From Bacteroidales bacterium (GTDB lineage Bacteria; Bacteroidota; Bacteroidia; Bacteroidales; Dysgonomonadaceae), in assembly GCA_012518155.1 (NCBI GenBank), contig JAAYTC010000249.1, forward strand, positions 1-15,150: DNA of 15,150 bases, read 5' to 3'. Shown here in pieces: positions 1 through 6,826 of this stretch (the stretch's first letter is position 1; every line of letters starts with the position of its first letter). The notes under the pieces are model-generated. The model had not been told where the DNA came from and did no database searches. It saw only the letters and a list, made by a program, of their open reading frames with translations. The position numbers and the translations under genes were made by a program.

Positions 1-1044
1 CTTGCAGACACGCTCCCGATGTTGCAACCCGCTGAATCGTTGGTCGCGGCACGGCTGGTCGACACGCTATTGTACGAGACCGAGATGAAGGATTACCTTC
101 GAACACTGCTCGAGATCGACGAAGATTCAAAAATCCCCTCGGCAACGGTGGCGAACATGAAATCGGTGAAAACAAAAACCGTGAGGAAGACCGATAACAC
201 GATTGCCCTACTATACGCCCATGGGAACATCATTTCAGGAAATGGATCGGCAAACATACAAGACAAATACATGGTAAACGAAATCGAAAAGCTGAAAGAT
301 GACGACGACATAAAGGCAGTAGTCTTTCGGGTAAATTCGGGAGGCGGAAGTGCCTACGCTTCCGAGCAGATTTGGAAAGCCATTACGGAGCTAAAAGAAG
401 AAAAACCGGTAATTGTCTCGATGGGTGATCTCGCGGCATCAGGCGGTTATTATATTGCAGCCAATGCTGATAAAATAGTGGCACAGCCCACTACCCTTAC
501 CGGTTCAATCGGTATTTTTGGTGCTTTCCCCAGCTTTGAAGGGACAACTAAAAAAATTGGGGTATACACCGACGAGGTAAAAACTAACGAGTTCTCGGAT
601 TTTGGAAATCTCACCCGCCCTTTCAACGATCGTGAAAGCGAAATGTTGCAAGCAATGGTCGAACGCGGTTACGATCTTTTCCTCACCCGATGTGCCGACG
701 GGCGCGGCATGCCAAAAGATTCACTGGCTCGTTATGCTGAAGGACGAGTATGGACGGGTAACCAAGCGAAAGAGATAGGACTGGTTGACGAACTCGGGGG
801 TATAGAAAAAGCGATAGAGATTGCCGCGGAAATGGCCAATCTTGGTAAAAGCTACGTGGTATTCGAGTACCCGAGGCTTCGCTCGAAATTCGATGAACTG
901 CTAAACCCGGCCAAAGAGGAGTTAGCTGCACGCACGTTAAAAGAGTACTTGGGAGAGAGCTACGAACTATTTATGATACTTAAAAACATTAAAGAGCAGG
1001 ATTATATACAAGCTCGCATCCCTTTCGATTTAAATATTCAATAA
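1..1044 (+). CDS. sppA: Signal peptide peptidase SppA, 67K type, C-terminal part (5' truncated by window)
   Basis: The reading frame is open from base 1, so the first ATG (19) is internal and the gene begins left of the window. The visible part matches the second half of a long-form SppA: a linker, then a crotonase-like fold. The motif AASGGYYIAANADKI carries the nucleophilic serine (codon 439-441) at the place of E. coli Ser409, preceded by VFRVNSGGGSA and followed by the TGSIGIFG stretch. In the E. coli enzyme the catalytic lysine (Lys209) lies in the first half, which would be outside this window, so the active site cannot be fully checked here. SppA is a membrane-bound serine/lysine protease that degrades signal peptides after their release. 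Its stop lies 20 bases before lpxK, so co-transcription is likely. The family call is sure; only the upstream extent is unknown. Confidence 0.93.
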   Translation, partial: LADTLPMLQPAESLVAARLVDTLLYETEMKDYLRTLLEIDEDSKIPSATVANMKSVKTKTVRKTDNTIALLYAHGNIISGNGSANIQDKYMVNEIEKLKDDDDIKAVVFRVNSGGGSAYASEQIWKAITELKEEKPVIVSMGDLAASGGYYIAANADKIVAQPTTLTGSIGIFGAFPSFEGTTKKIGVYTDEVKTNEFSDFGNLTRPFNDRESEMLQAMVERGYDLFLTRCADGRGMPKDSLARYAEGRVWTGNQAKEIGLVDELGGIEKAIEIAAEMANLGKSYVVFEYPRLRSKFDELLNPAKEELAARTLKEYLGESYELFMILKNIKEQDYIQARIPFDLNIQ

Positions 1045-1064
1045 TTGAGAATGTTCGTTTAAAA

Positions 1065-2177
1065 ATGGAGAAGCCTTCCGTTGAAATACGCCGGTCGTTA
1101 CTGCCATTGTCTTGGTTGTACGGGATGGGTGTGAACATGCGGAACTGGTTATTTAACCGAAACATCCTTAAGCAAAAGAAATTCGACATCCCAGTTATCT
1201 GCGTGGGGAACATCACCGTGGGCGGTACCGGGAAAACACCGCACGTGGAGTACCTGATCCGACTACTTTCGGAGCAGTACAAGGTGGCGGTACTCAGCCG
1301 GGGATACAAGCGAAAAAGCAGAGGATTTCGGGTAGTGGAGACTAACTCAACCGTACGCGACGCGGGGGATGAGCCACTCCAAATTAAACAGAAATTCCCC
1401 GACACGCTGGTGGTGGTGGAAAAGAACCGAGTAAAAGGAATTGAAAGAATACTTTCGTTCAAGAAAGAAGATCGTCCCGATGTAATCCTCCTCGACGATG
1501 GATTTCAACACCGACACGTGCAGCCCTCGTTGTCGATTTTACTAGTGGATAGCAACCGTCCGGTGTTCGAGGATAGACTCCTGCCGGCAGGCTCACTGCG
1601 TGAACCCCTGATCGGGAAAAGCAGGGCCTCAATGGTGGTGGTCACCAAGTGCAACCCTGATATGCAGCCCATTGATTTCAGGATTTACACCAACGGGCTT
1701 GACCTCTATCCTTTCCAAAAACTTTATTTCACGTCGCTCGACTACGATACCATACAGCCTGTATTCCCTCAATCGGAAGAAAAAGAGTTGCAATTGGACG
1801 ACCTTCGAAAAAAGCATCTTTTCTTGGTCACCGGCATTGCCTCTCCCGGGCCGCTGGTTGCTAAACTTGAACATAAAACGTACAATTTATACACCAAGTT
1901 TTTCCCCGACCACCATGCTTTCACGAAGGAGGATATACGCTCCATAAAAGAGATGGTAGAAGCGGTGGACGACAACAATAAAATAATCCTCACCACGGAA
2001 AAAGACGCGGTTCGATTCAGGGCACTCTCTTTCCTGGACGAAGAGCTGAAGCAGATGCTATACTACATCCCGGTACGCATCTCATTTGTAGAAGAGAAAG
2101 AACAAAAATCATTCAATTATAAAATTCGAGAACATGTTAAAAACTATCAAGCAAACCGCCGACTACCTGGCCAATAG
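1065..2177 (+). CDS. lpxK: Tetraacyldisaccharide 4'-kinase LpxK
   Basis: LpxK phosphorylates the 4' position of the tetraacyl disaccharide-1-phosphate to give lipid IVA, a late step of lipid A synthesis at the inner face of the cytoplasmic membrane. The 370-residue product has the expected layout: a hydrophobic N-terminal helix (about residues 11-30), the P-loop GNITVGGTGKTP (48-59), the SRGYKRKSRG stretch (78-87), GDEP (101-104) and the family signature DDGFQHR (144-150). Length is normal. The ATG at 1065 follows sppA by 20 bases and has no clear Shine-Dalgarno sequence, which is usual in Bacteroidetes. The last 44 bases overlap the start of the phosphorylase gene in another frame, so the C-terminal tail (about 15 residues) is dual-coding. 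Its presence indicates a Gram-negative outer membrane with lipid A. Confidence 0.96.
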   Translation: MEKPSVEIRRSLLPLSWLYGMGVNMRNWLFNRNILKQKKFDIPVICVGNITVGGTGKTPHVEYLIRLLSEQYKVAVLSRGYKRKSRGFRVVETNSTVRDAGDEPLQIKQKFPDTLVVVEKNRVKGIERILSFKKEDRPDVILLDDGFQHRHVQPSLSILLVDSNRPVFEDRLLPAGSLREPLIGKSRASMVVVTKCNPDMQPIDFRIYTNGLDLYPFQKLYFTSLDYDTIQPVFPQSEEKELQLDDLRKKHLFLVTGIASPGPLVAKLEHKTYNLYTKFFPDHHAFTKEDIRSIKEMVEAVDDNNKIILTTEKDAVRFRALSFLDEELKQMLYYIPVRISFVEEKEQKSFNYKIREHVKNYQANRRLPGQ

Positions 2178-2946
2178 AATCAGTGAAGTGCCCAATACCG
2201 CCATAATCCTAGGTACAGGATTGGGTGAACTGGCCCGTGAAATTGAAGGCAGGGAAGAGATACCTTACACCGAAATTCCTAACTTTCCGGTCTCGACCGT
2301 GGAAGGGCATAGTGGTAAATTGATCATCGGCACCCTCGGGGGCAAGCGCGTGCTTGCCATGCAAGGCCGATTCCATTACTACGAAGGCTACAATATGAAA
2401 GAGGTTACTTTTCCTATCCGCGTATTCAAGGCATTGGGCATCGAATATCTCTTCGTATCGAATGCCGCGGGAGGGATGAACTCTTCATTTGATGTCGGCG
2501 ATATCATGCTTATCGAAGACCATATTAACTTGTTCCCGGAACACCCGCTGCACGGAAAAAACTACAACGAGTTAGGCACTCGCTTTCCGGATATGAGCGA
2601 GGCATACAATAGGAAGCTGCGACTTCTGGCCATGGAGATCGCGAAAGAGAAGGATATCAAGTTACAACACGGGGTTTACATCGGGCTACAAGGGCCCACG
2701 TTTGAGACACCGGCTGAATATAACTTCCTTCGCATTATCGGGGGCGACGCGGTGGGCATGTCTACCGTACCCGAAGTAATCGTGGCCAACCACGCGGGGA
2801 TGAAGGTACTCGCCTTCTCGATTATCACCGATCTGGGCGTGATAGGAAAAATCGTGGAGGTATCGCACGAAGAAGTACAGGAAGCTGCCAAGATCGCCCA
2901 ACCCAAGATGGCGGAGATCATGCGCACGATTATTCAGCGAATTTAA
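2134..2946 (+). CDS. punA: Purine nucleoside phosphorylase (PNP, trimeric class)
   Basis: The product (270 residues) cleaves purine ribonucleosides with phosphate to the base and ribose-1-phosphate, feeding purine salvage in the cytoplasm. Signatures of the trimeric PNP/MTAP family are in order: ILGTGLGEL near the N-terminus, GHSGKL, GRFHYYEGY, VSNAAGGMN, the QGPTFETPAEY block with Glu191 (matching human Glu201), GMSTVPEVIVA with Met209, and SIITDLGV. The base-recognition residue that is Asn243 in human PNP is Asp233 here, which may broaden specificity towards 6-aminopurines. The start at 2134 is supported by similarity right from MLKTIKQTADYL to other Bacteroidetes PNPs and implies a 44-base overlap with lpxK, suggesting translational coupling. 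The gene is followed by 88 bases before thiL. Confidence 0.93.
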   Translation: MLKTIKQTADYLANRISEVPNTAIILGTGLGELAREIEGREEIPYTEIPNFPVSTVEGHSGKLIIGTLGGKRVLAMQGRFHYYEGYNMKEVTFPIRVFKALGIEYLFVSNAAGGMNSSFDVGDIMLIEDHINLFPEHPLHGKNYNELGTRFPDMSEAYNRKLRLLAMEIAKEKDIKLQHGVYIGLQGPTFETPAEYNFLRIIGGDAVGMSTVPEVIVANHAGMKVLAFSIITDLGVIGKIVEVSHEEVQEAAKIAQPKMAEIMRTIIQRI

Positions 2947-2964
2947 CTCTTTCTTTTAACTTAC

Positions 2965-3020
2965 AAAAGGGTTTCTCTACATGCTCGAAGGAAACAGGGG
3001 CAGGTTAGACAACCCTTTTT
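2965..3020. repeat. 9-bp inverted repeat with T tract between the phosphorylase gene and thiL
   Basis: AAAAGGGTT at 2965-2973 is the perfect reverse complement of AACCCTTTT at 3011-3019, with 37 bases between the arms and a run of five T's at 3016-3020. This could be a weak terminator or attenuator, or an mRNA processing or stability element between punA and thiL. The long loop makes an efficient intrinsic terminator less likely. It also lies inside the reading frame that would result from using the ATG at 2981, which argues for the downstream thiL start at 3035. Confidence 0.45.
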
Positions 3021-3034
3021 ATTTTGATCATTTT

Positions 3035-4066
3035 ATGAAAAGAACCGAAATAGCAACGCTCGGTGAATTTGGCCTGATAGACCATCTCACGAGTGATATT
3101 CAACTTATTCAAGAGAGCTCCCTCAAAGGGGTCGGTGATGATGCAGCCATTCTTGATCATGGTGCTGAGCGGACGTTGGTCACCACCGACCTATTGCTCG
3201 AAGGTATCCATTTCGACTTGGTGTACACGCCTTTGAAACACCTTGGCTATAAAGCAGCTGTGGTAAACTTCTCCGACATTTACGCGATGAACGGTATCCC
3301 GCGGCAAATAACAGTTTCATTAGGTATCTCGAAACGCTTTTCGGTAGAGGATCTTGAGGATTTTTACGGGGGTATAAAACTTGCCTGCGAAATATACGGT
3401 GTAGATATCGTGGGGGGTGACACCACTTCGTCGCTCACCGGTTTTACCATCAGTGTCACCTGTCTCGGCAGTATTAAAGAAGAAGATATCGTTTACCGAA
3501 ACGGGGCAAAAGACACCGATTTGATCTACGTTTCGGGTGATTTAGGAGCCTCCTACATGGGCCTTCAGCTATTGGAACGAGAAAAAACAGTATTTGACGG
3601 CAGCAAAGATTTCCAGCCCGACTTCGCCGGTAAGGAGTACTTGTTGGAGCGCCAGTTAAAACCTGAGGCAAGGAAAGACATCGTGGCACTATTGAAGGAA
3701 CACGAGATTGTTCCCACCTCGATGATCGATATCTCCGACGGTTTATCGTCTGATCTGCTCCATATCTGTAAACAGAGCAATGTAGGGTGCCAACTTTTTG
3801 AAGAACGGATTCCCATTGATTATCAGACTGCCGTGGCGGCCGAGATGTTTCACATGAACGTGACCACCGTTGCGCTCAACGGCGGCGAGGACTACGAGCT
3901 GCTTTTCACCGTTCCCCTGCACAAGCACGATGCCATGGAGTCGGTGACCGGCGTGCGCTTGGTTGGACATATCACCAAGCCGGAGGTGGGTTCTTATCTT
4001 GTCACTCGTGACGGACAGGAGATGCCGCTTCGTGCACAGGGATGGAATCCCATCGCCACGGAATAA
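3035..4066 (+). CDS. thiL: Thiamine-monophosphate kinase ThiL
   Basis: ThiL phosphorylates thiamine monophosphate with ATP to thiamine diphosphate, the last step of cofactor synthesis. The 343-residue product carries the AIR-synthase/ThiL family motifs: GDDAA (residues 34-38), NFSDIYAMNG with Asp81, GGDTTSS with Asp129, DISDGLSSDL with Asp235, and NGGEDYELLF with Glu285-Asp286. These acidic residues bind magnesium and the nucleotide or thiamine phosphates in known ThiL structures. The frame is open from an ATG at 2981, but I chose 3035 because ThiL proteins of this phylum begin with a sequence like MKRTEIATLGEFGLIDHL and because an inverted repeat occupies the region before it. It is the last protein gene of the rightward cluster; tRNA-Phe follows with its own promoter. 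Confidence 0.94.
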   Translation: MKRTEIATLGEFGLIDHLTSDIQLIQESSLKGVGDDAAILDHGAERTLVTTDLLLEGIHFDLVYTPLKHLGYKAAVVNFSDIYAMNGIPRQITVSLGISKRFSVEDLEDFYGGIKLACEIYGVDIVGGDTTSSLTGFTISVTCLGSIKEEDIVYRNGAKDTDLIYVSGDLGASYMGLQLLEREKTVFDGSKDFQPDFAGKEYLLERQLKPEARKDIVALLKEHEIVPTSMIDISDGLSSDLLHICKQSNVGCQLFEERIPIDYQTAVAAEMFHMNVTTVALNGGEDYELLFTVPLHKHDAMESVTGVRLVGHITKPEVGSYLVTRDGQEMPLRAQGWNPIATE

Positions 4067-4160
4067 CAATGGCTTCATAAGATATGTCGTGCCCGTGGAG
4101 CCGTTTTCCTCTAATAGGGCCAATGCAAAGAACAAATTTTCTTCTTTTTCTTTTACAAAT

Positions 4161-4191
4161 TTTGCAAATACCGAAAATGCGTTTATCTTTG
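4161..4191 (+). promoter_or_regulatory. Bacteroidetes-type promoter of tRNA-Phe
   Basis: TTTG at 4161-4164 and TATCTTTG at 4184-4191 match the Bacteroidetes -33 (TTTG) and -7 (TAnnTTTG) elements exactly, with the canonical 19-base spacer. Transcription would start near 4198, about 15 bases before the mature tRNA 5' end. The rest of the interval from the thiL stop (4067) to this site shows no gene or clear terminator. Confidence 0.85.
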
Positions 4192-4213
4192 CACTCGCAA
4201 TTCGCACGATGTT

Positions 4214-4286
4214 GGTGCCATAGCTCAGTTGGTAGAGCAAAGGACTGAAAATCCTTGTGTCCCCGGTTCGATTCCTGGTGGCACCA
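4214..4286 (+). tRNA. tRNA-Phe (anticodon GAA)
   Basis: A complete cloverleaf of 73 bases can be drawn: acceptor GGTGCCA/TGGCACC (4214-4220 with 4279-4285), D stem GCTC/GAGC, anticodon stem AAGGA/TCCTT enclosing loop CTGAAAA with anticodon GAA at 4247-4249, a 5-base variable loop GTGTC, T loop TTCGATT, and discriminator A at 4286. CCA is not encoded (the next bases are CAT), so it must be added enzymatically. The T stem CCCGG/CCTGG has a C-U mismatch at its middle pair (4264 with 4276), which is unusual for a functional tRNA. All other stems pair fully. Confidence 0.95.
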
Positions 4287-4302
4287 CATAAAAGAATCGA
4301 AT

Positions 4303-4340
4303 AAAACGCTTGAATACAACTTTTCAGGCGTTTTTTCTTT
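4303..4340 (+). terminator. Intrinsic terminator after tRNA-Phe
   Basis: AAACGCTTGAA (4304-4314) pairs with TTCAGGCGTTT (4323-4333), with one G-T wobble and an 8-base loop, followed by a T-rich tail (4331-4340). It ends transcription of the tRNA. The A-rich left side would give a U tract on the other strand too, so it may also stop the convergent ATPase gene, whose stop codon is about 15 bases further right. Confidence 0.8.
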
Positions 4341-4355
4341 AATATAGGCCTAATG

Positions 4356-5678
4356 CTACATATCTTCTAACGACAAACAAACGGCTTCAATCTGATACTT
4401 AGGTAGCAATTTATTCTTAAGATGTTCTATCTTTACAGCCAATAACTCAGGTTTGAAGTTTTTCTTTTGTCGTTTCACTTCGGCTACTACCGCTTGATTT
4501 TTCTCTAATTTCAGAGCGACAATATCAATTTCGTTCTGGTTGCCTTTAGGTTCCCACCATGAACCTATAGCACCGTATTGAAAACTTTCGGCAAATTGCT
4601 GTTTGAAATACCTTTCCAACATAATGCCCGAATAAGTTGGATAACCGGATTTAATGATACCCTGTAAACCGACAAAATTCTTTATCTCTATCAGCGAGCG
4701 ATTACGGTCGAAATAATTAAACCAAAAGCGGATAAAATTATCTTGTATTTCATATCGAACGGCTTGACTTCCTTCTTTTGCCAATATCGGACGCTGGCGG
4801 ACTATAATATTGTAATCTTCAATTAATCGTTTGATCTGACCGCCTATACTTTTGCCTCCTAAAGCCGCCTCTATTTCGGGTTGTGTATTAATACCGCCCG
4901 AAATAGCACTTAGGATAGAAAAATAGGTAGCATAGTTTTTCCCGAACTCTTCTATCAACAAGTTCTTTCCTTCATCTGTAAAAGGAGAGTTATCCCGAAC
5001 CATGAATGAAATCATTTCGTCTATGGCCAAAGGAGTATTATCACAGAACAACTCAACATATTTGGGAACTCCACCTGTAAATGTATAGAGAGCAAGTAAA
5101 TCATCATTGGCGTAATCGGGATTGTAGTCGCTCATAATTTCTTTCAGTGTAGTCAAATCGAAAGCTGAAAGTTTAATGATATTATCTGCTCTGCCAAATA
5201 AAGGTTCTTTCTTATTTTGAAATATTTTCTGCATCAACGAATAAACAGAACCCGACACAATCAGATTCATTTTTGACTTCTTACGATAGCTATCCCAAAT
5301 GTTTTGCATATCGCTATATACCGATTCGTTGATGTTGTAAAATTCTTGGAACTCGTCAATAACAAGGTTAAATGGTTTGCGCGAAGCCAACTCCATTAGA
5401 TATTGGAACAGCGAACGGAAAGTACGTATTTCAGAGGGAACAAATGTATCGAGCGACTGGCTTATAATCGGAATAAACTCCGAACAAAGTGTTGCTTCCC
5501 CTTTACGTCCAACAAACAAATAAACAGTTGGTAAATCTTCAACCGACTTCATGATCAGGCTCGTTTTCCCGATTCTCCTTCTTCCTGTTACCACAGTAAG
5601 ACGAGAATGATCATTGAACGATAAATTTTGTATTCGTTTCAGTTCTGCTAACTCACTTGTTCTATTATAAAACCTCAT
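4356..5678 (-). CDS. AAA ATPase, Arch_ATPase/DUF234 type with PD-(D/E)XK-like C-terminus
   Basis: The 440-residue protein starts with a P-loop ATPase domain: Walker A GRRRIGKTS (32-40), Walker B NLVIDEF (104-110, Asp108-Glu109), sensor-1-like LIVSGS (139-144) and a GRAD motif (162-165). It is typical of the archaeal-type ATPase family (PF01637). A winged-helix-like middle part follows, then the DUF234 region (about 320-440). This tail contains NEIDIVAL...AEVKRQK with Asp385, Glu400 and Lys402, the spacing of a PD-(D/E)XK nuclease core. The biological role of this family is not established; known members are scattered, often patchily distributed, and suspected to act in defence or mobile-element biology, which is inference. 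Base composition is visibly more AT-rich than the flanking genes, consistent with horizontal acquisition. It has its own promoter and is transcribed alone, convergent with tRNA-Phe. Confidence 0.88.
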   Translation of the reverse strand: MRFYNRTSELAELKRIQNLSFNDHSRLTVVTGRRRIGKTSLIMKSVEDLPTVYLFVGRKGEATLCSEFIPIISQSLDTFVPSEIRTFRSLFQYLMELASRKPFNLVIDEFQEFYNINESVYSDMQNIWDSYRKKSKMNLIVSGSVYSLMQKIFQNKKEPLFGRADNIIKLSAFDLTTLKEIMSDYNPDYANDDLLALYTFTGGVPKYVELFCDNTPLAIDEMISFMVRDNSPFTDEGKNLLIEEFGKNYATYFSILSAISGGINTQPEIEAALGGKSIGGQIKRLIEDYNIIVRQRPILAKEGSQAVRYEIQDNFIRFWFNYFDRNRSLIEIKNFVGLQGIIKSGYPTYSGIMLERYFKQQFAESFQYGAIGSWWEPKGNQNEIDIVALKLEKNQAVVAEVKRQKKNFKPELLAVKIEHLKNKLLPKYQIEAVCLSLEDM

Positions 5679-5696
5679 ACCCCTGCTTAATTACCG

Positions 5697-5719
5697 CCGT
5701 AACAGTTACAGCCGTTACA
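5697..5719. promoter_or_regulatory. Possible operator: palindrome plus repeat at the ATPase transcription start
   Basis: GTAACAGTTAC (5699-5709) is a perfect palindrome (5-bp arms, one central base). GTTACA recurs at 5705-5710 and 5714-5719, and CCGTAAC (5697) mirrors CCGTTAC (5712), so GTTAC-type half-sites cluster just downstream of, and partly in, the -7 element. A repressor bound there would block the ATPase promoter. No regulator gene lies alongside, so the binding protein is unknown; autoregulation by the ATPase is one possibility. Confidence 0.4.
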
Positions 5720-5747
5720 AAGATATATAAAAGTTTGGATTTACAAA
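5718..5747 (-). promoter_or_regulatory. Bacteroidetes-type promoter of the DUF234 ATPase
   Basis: Read on the - strand, TTTG (5747-5744) is followed after 18 bases by TATCTTTG (5725-5718), an exact -7 match. The expected start near 5711 gives a leader of about 33 bases before the ATG at 5678. The AGGGG two bases before the ATG is too close to be an ideal ribosome binding site. Confidence 0.78.
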
Positions 5748-5754
5748 TTAATAT

Positions 5755-5781
5755 GGTAATACTGCTTTAGAAATCATTACC
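5755..5781. repeat. Inverted repeat between the oxidoreductase and ATPase genes
   Basis: GGTAAT (5755-5760) and ATTACC (5776-5781) form 6-bp arms around 15 bases. A second small hairpin, CAGGA-GCT-TCCTG (5781-5793), abuts it. They lie just downstream of the oxidoreductase stop on the - strand and could slow or end its transcription, but there is no strong U tract. Confidence 0.3.
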
Positions 5782-5792
5782 AGGAGCTTCCT

Positions 5793-5840
5793 GTTTGTCT
5801 ATTACTGTTAGGCTACTATTGTTCGTCTATTATTGTCAGG
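5793..5840. repeat. Two imperfect 20-base direct repeats at the 3' end of the oxidoreductase gene
   Basis: 5793-5812 and 5821-5840 agree at 17 of 20 bases, with an offset of 28. The right copy is the coding end (residues of ...VILTIIDEQ) and the left copy lies past the stop codon at 5816-5818. This looks like an old tandem duplication of the gene's 3' tip. Confidence 0.6.
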
Positions 5841-6787
5841 ATCACGTTGCCTGTTTTTTGCCCTGTTTCAACGTACCTGTACGCTTCCACTATTTGCTCC
5901 AACTTATATTCTCGATCGATCACGGGCATAAACGTCCCTTCTTCCACTCGTTGTTTCAGAAAAAGGACGTCTTCTTTTCTCGTTTTTGGAATCGGGAAAA
6001 TCACTCTCTTTTTACCAAACAGCGGGGTGACGAGGGCTAAAAAAATGTTCTCACCATTCTTCCCCAATTCTGTGGAAACATAGATGCCGCTCTCGGTCAG
6101 CAATGGTTTGCACTCTTTAAAGGAGCTCTTCCCGACGGCATCAAAAATAAAATGAAATTTCTCATTTGTTTTCGTGAAATCCTCTGTCTGGTAATCAATG
6201 ACCCTGTCGGCACCTAGGTTTTTCACCAATGCGACATTTTTTGTATTGCAAACGGCCGTCACCACTACCCCTAAATATTTCAGGAGTTGGACCGCGGCCG
6301 AACCTATCGCCCCCGTGGCTCCGTACACCATCGCGTGCTGTCCCTTTTTAATTTTTGAAGCCCGGATATTATTCAACGCGTAATGGGCACCCTCTGAAAT
6401 AGCAGCCGCTTGAGCAAACGTAGCGTTACCGGGCATCACGGCGATGGCCCAGCTCTCGGGAATGGTTAAAAACTCCGCGTGTCCTCCAAAAGTTGCATCG
6501 TTGAACCCGAAAACCCTGTCCCCAACTTTAAAATCCGTAACTCCTTCCCCGGTCGCTTCTACAACGCCCGCGAACTCACACCCCAAGGTTTGGTGCTTAG
6601 GCCTAAATAGGCCGCTCCACATTCGGGAAACAAAATACTCGGCGCTTCGGAAACCCGAGTCCGTCCGGTTTACCGTAGAAGCATGCACTTTCACCAGCAC
6701 CTCGTTGCTTTTCGGTGCCGGCTTGGGCACCTCCATCACTTTCGCCACTTCCGGTGGCCCGTATATTGTATGTACAATCGCTCTCAT
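5816..6787 (-). CDS. NAD(P)-dependent MDR oxidoreductase, zinc-independent quinone-oxidoreductase-like
   Basis: The 323-residue product belongs to the medium-chain dehydrogenase/reductase superfamily. The N-terminal GroES-like domain shows VLVKVHASTVNRTDSGFR and TLGCEFAGVVEATG. The nucleotide-binding domain has the Rossmann glycine motif VYGATGAIGSAAVQLLK (154-170), followed by GADRVIDYQTEDF. The zinc-ADH signature GHE is replaced by GCE and no structural-zinc cysteine cluster is present, which points to the quinone oxidoreductase/enoyl reductase branch rather than a zinc alcohol dehydrogenase. The real substrate cannot be told. It lies 39 bases downstream of the DUF1697 gene on the same strand, so the two are probably co-transcribed. 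The start at 6787 matches the usual MRAIVHTIYGPPEV opening. Confidence 0.88.
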   Translation of the reverse strand: MRAIVHTIYGPPEVAKVMEVPKPAPKSNEVLVKVHASTVNRTDSGFRSAEYFVSRMWSGLFRPKHQTLGCEFAGVVEATGEGVTDFKVGDRVFGFNDATFGGHAEFLTIPESWAIAVMPGNATFAQAAAISEGAHYALNNIRASKIKKGQHAMVYGATGAIGSAAVQLLKYLGVVVTAVCNTKNVALVKNLGADRVIDYQTEDFTKTNEKFHFIFDAVGKSSFKECKPLLTESGIYVSTELGKNGENIFLALVTPLFGKKRVIFPIPKTRKEDVLFLKQRVEEGTFMPVIDREYKLEQIVEAYRYVETGQKTGNVILTIIDEQ

Positions 6788-6826
6788 TATGACTGCTTAT
6801 TACTTCATTACCACTCGGGAAGCCAC

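Noticed and set aside
2981..3034. An N-terminal extension of ThiL by 18 residues from ATG 2981
   Set aside because: The extension lacks family similarity and falls inside an inverted repeat; the ATG at 3035 starts the conserved MKRTEIATLGEFGL sequence.
4267..4286. tRNA-Phe 3' end as an attachment site for an integrated element carrying the ATPase gene
   Set aside because: I found no second copy of the tRNA 3' sequence and no integrase or other mobile gene in the window.
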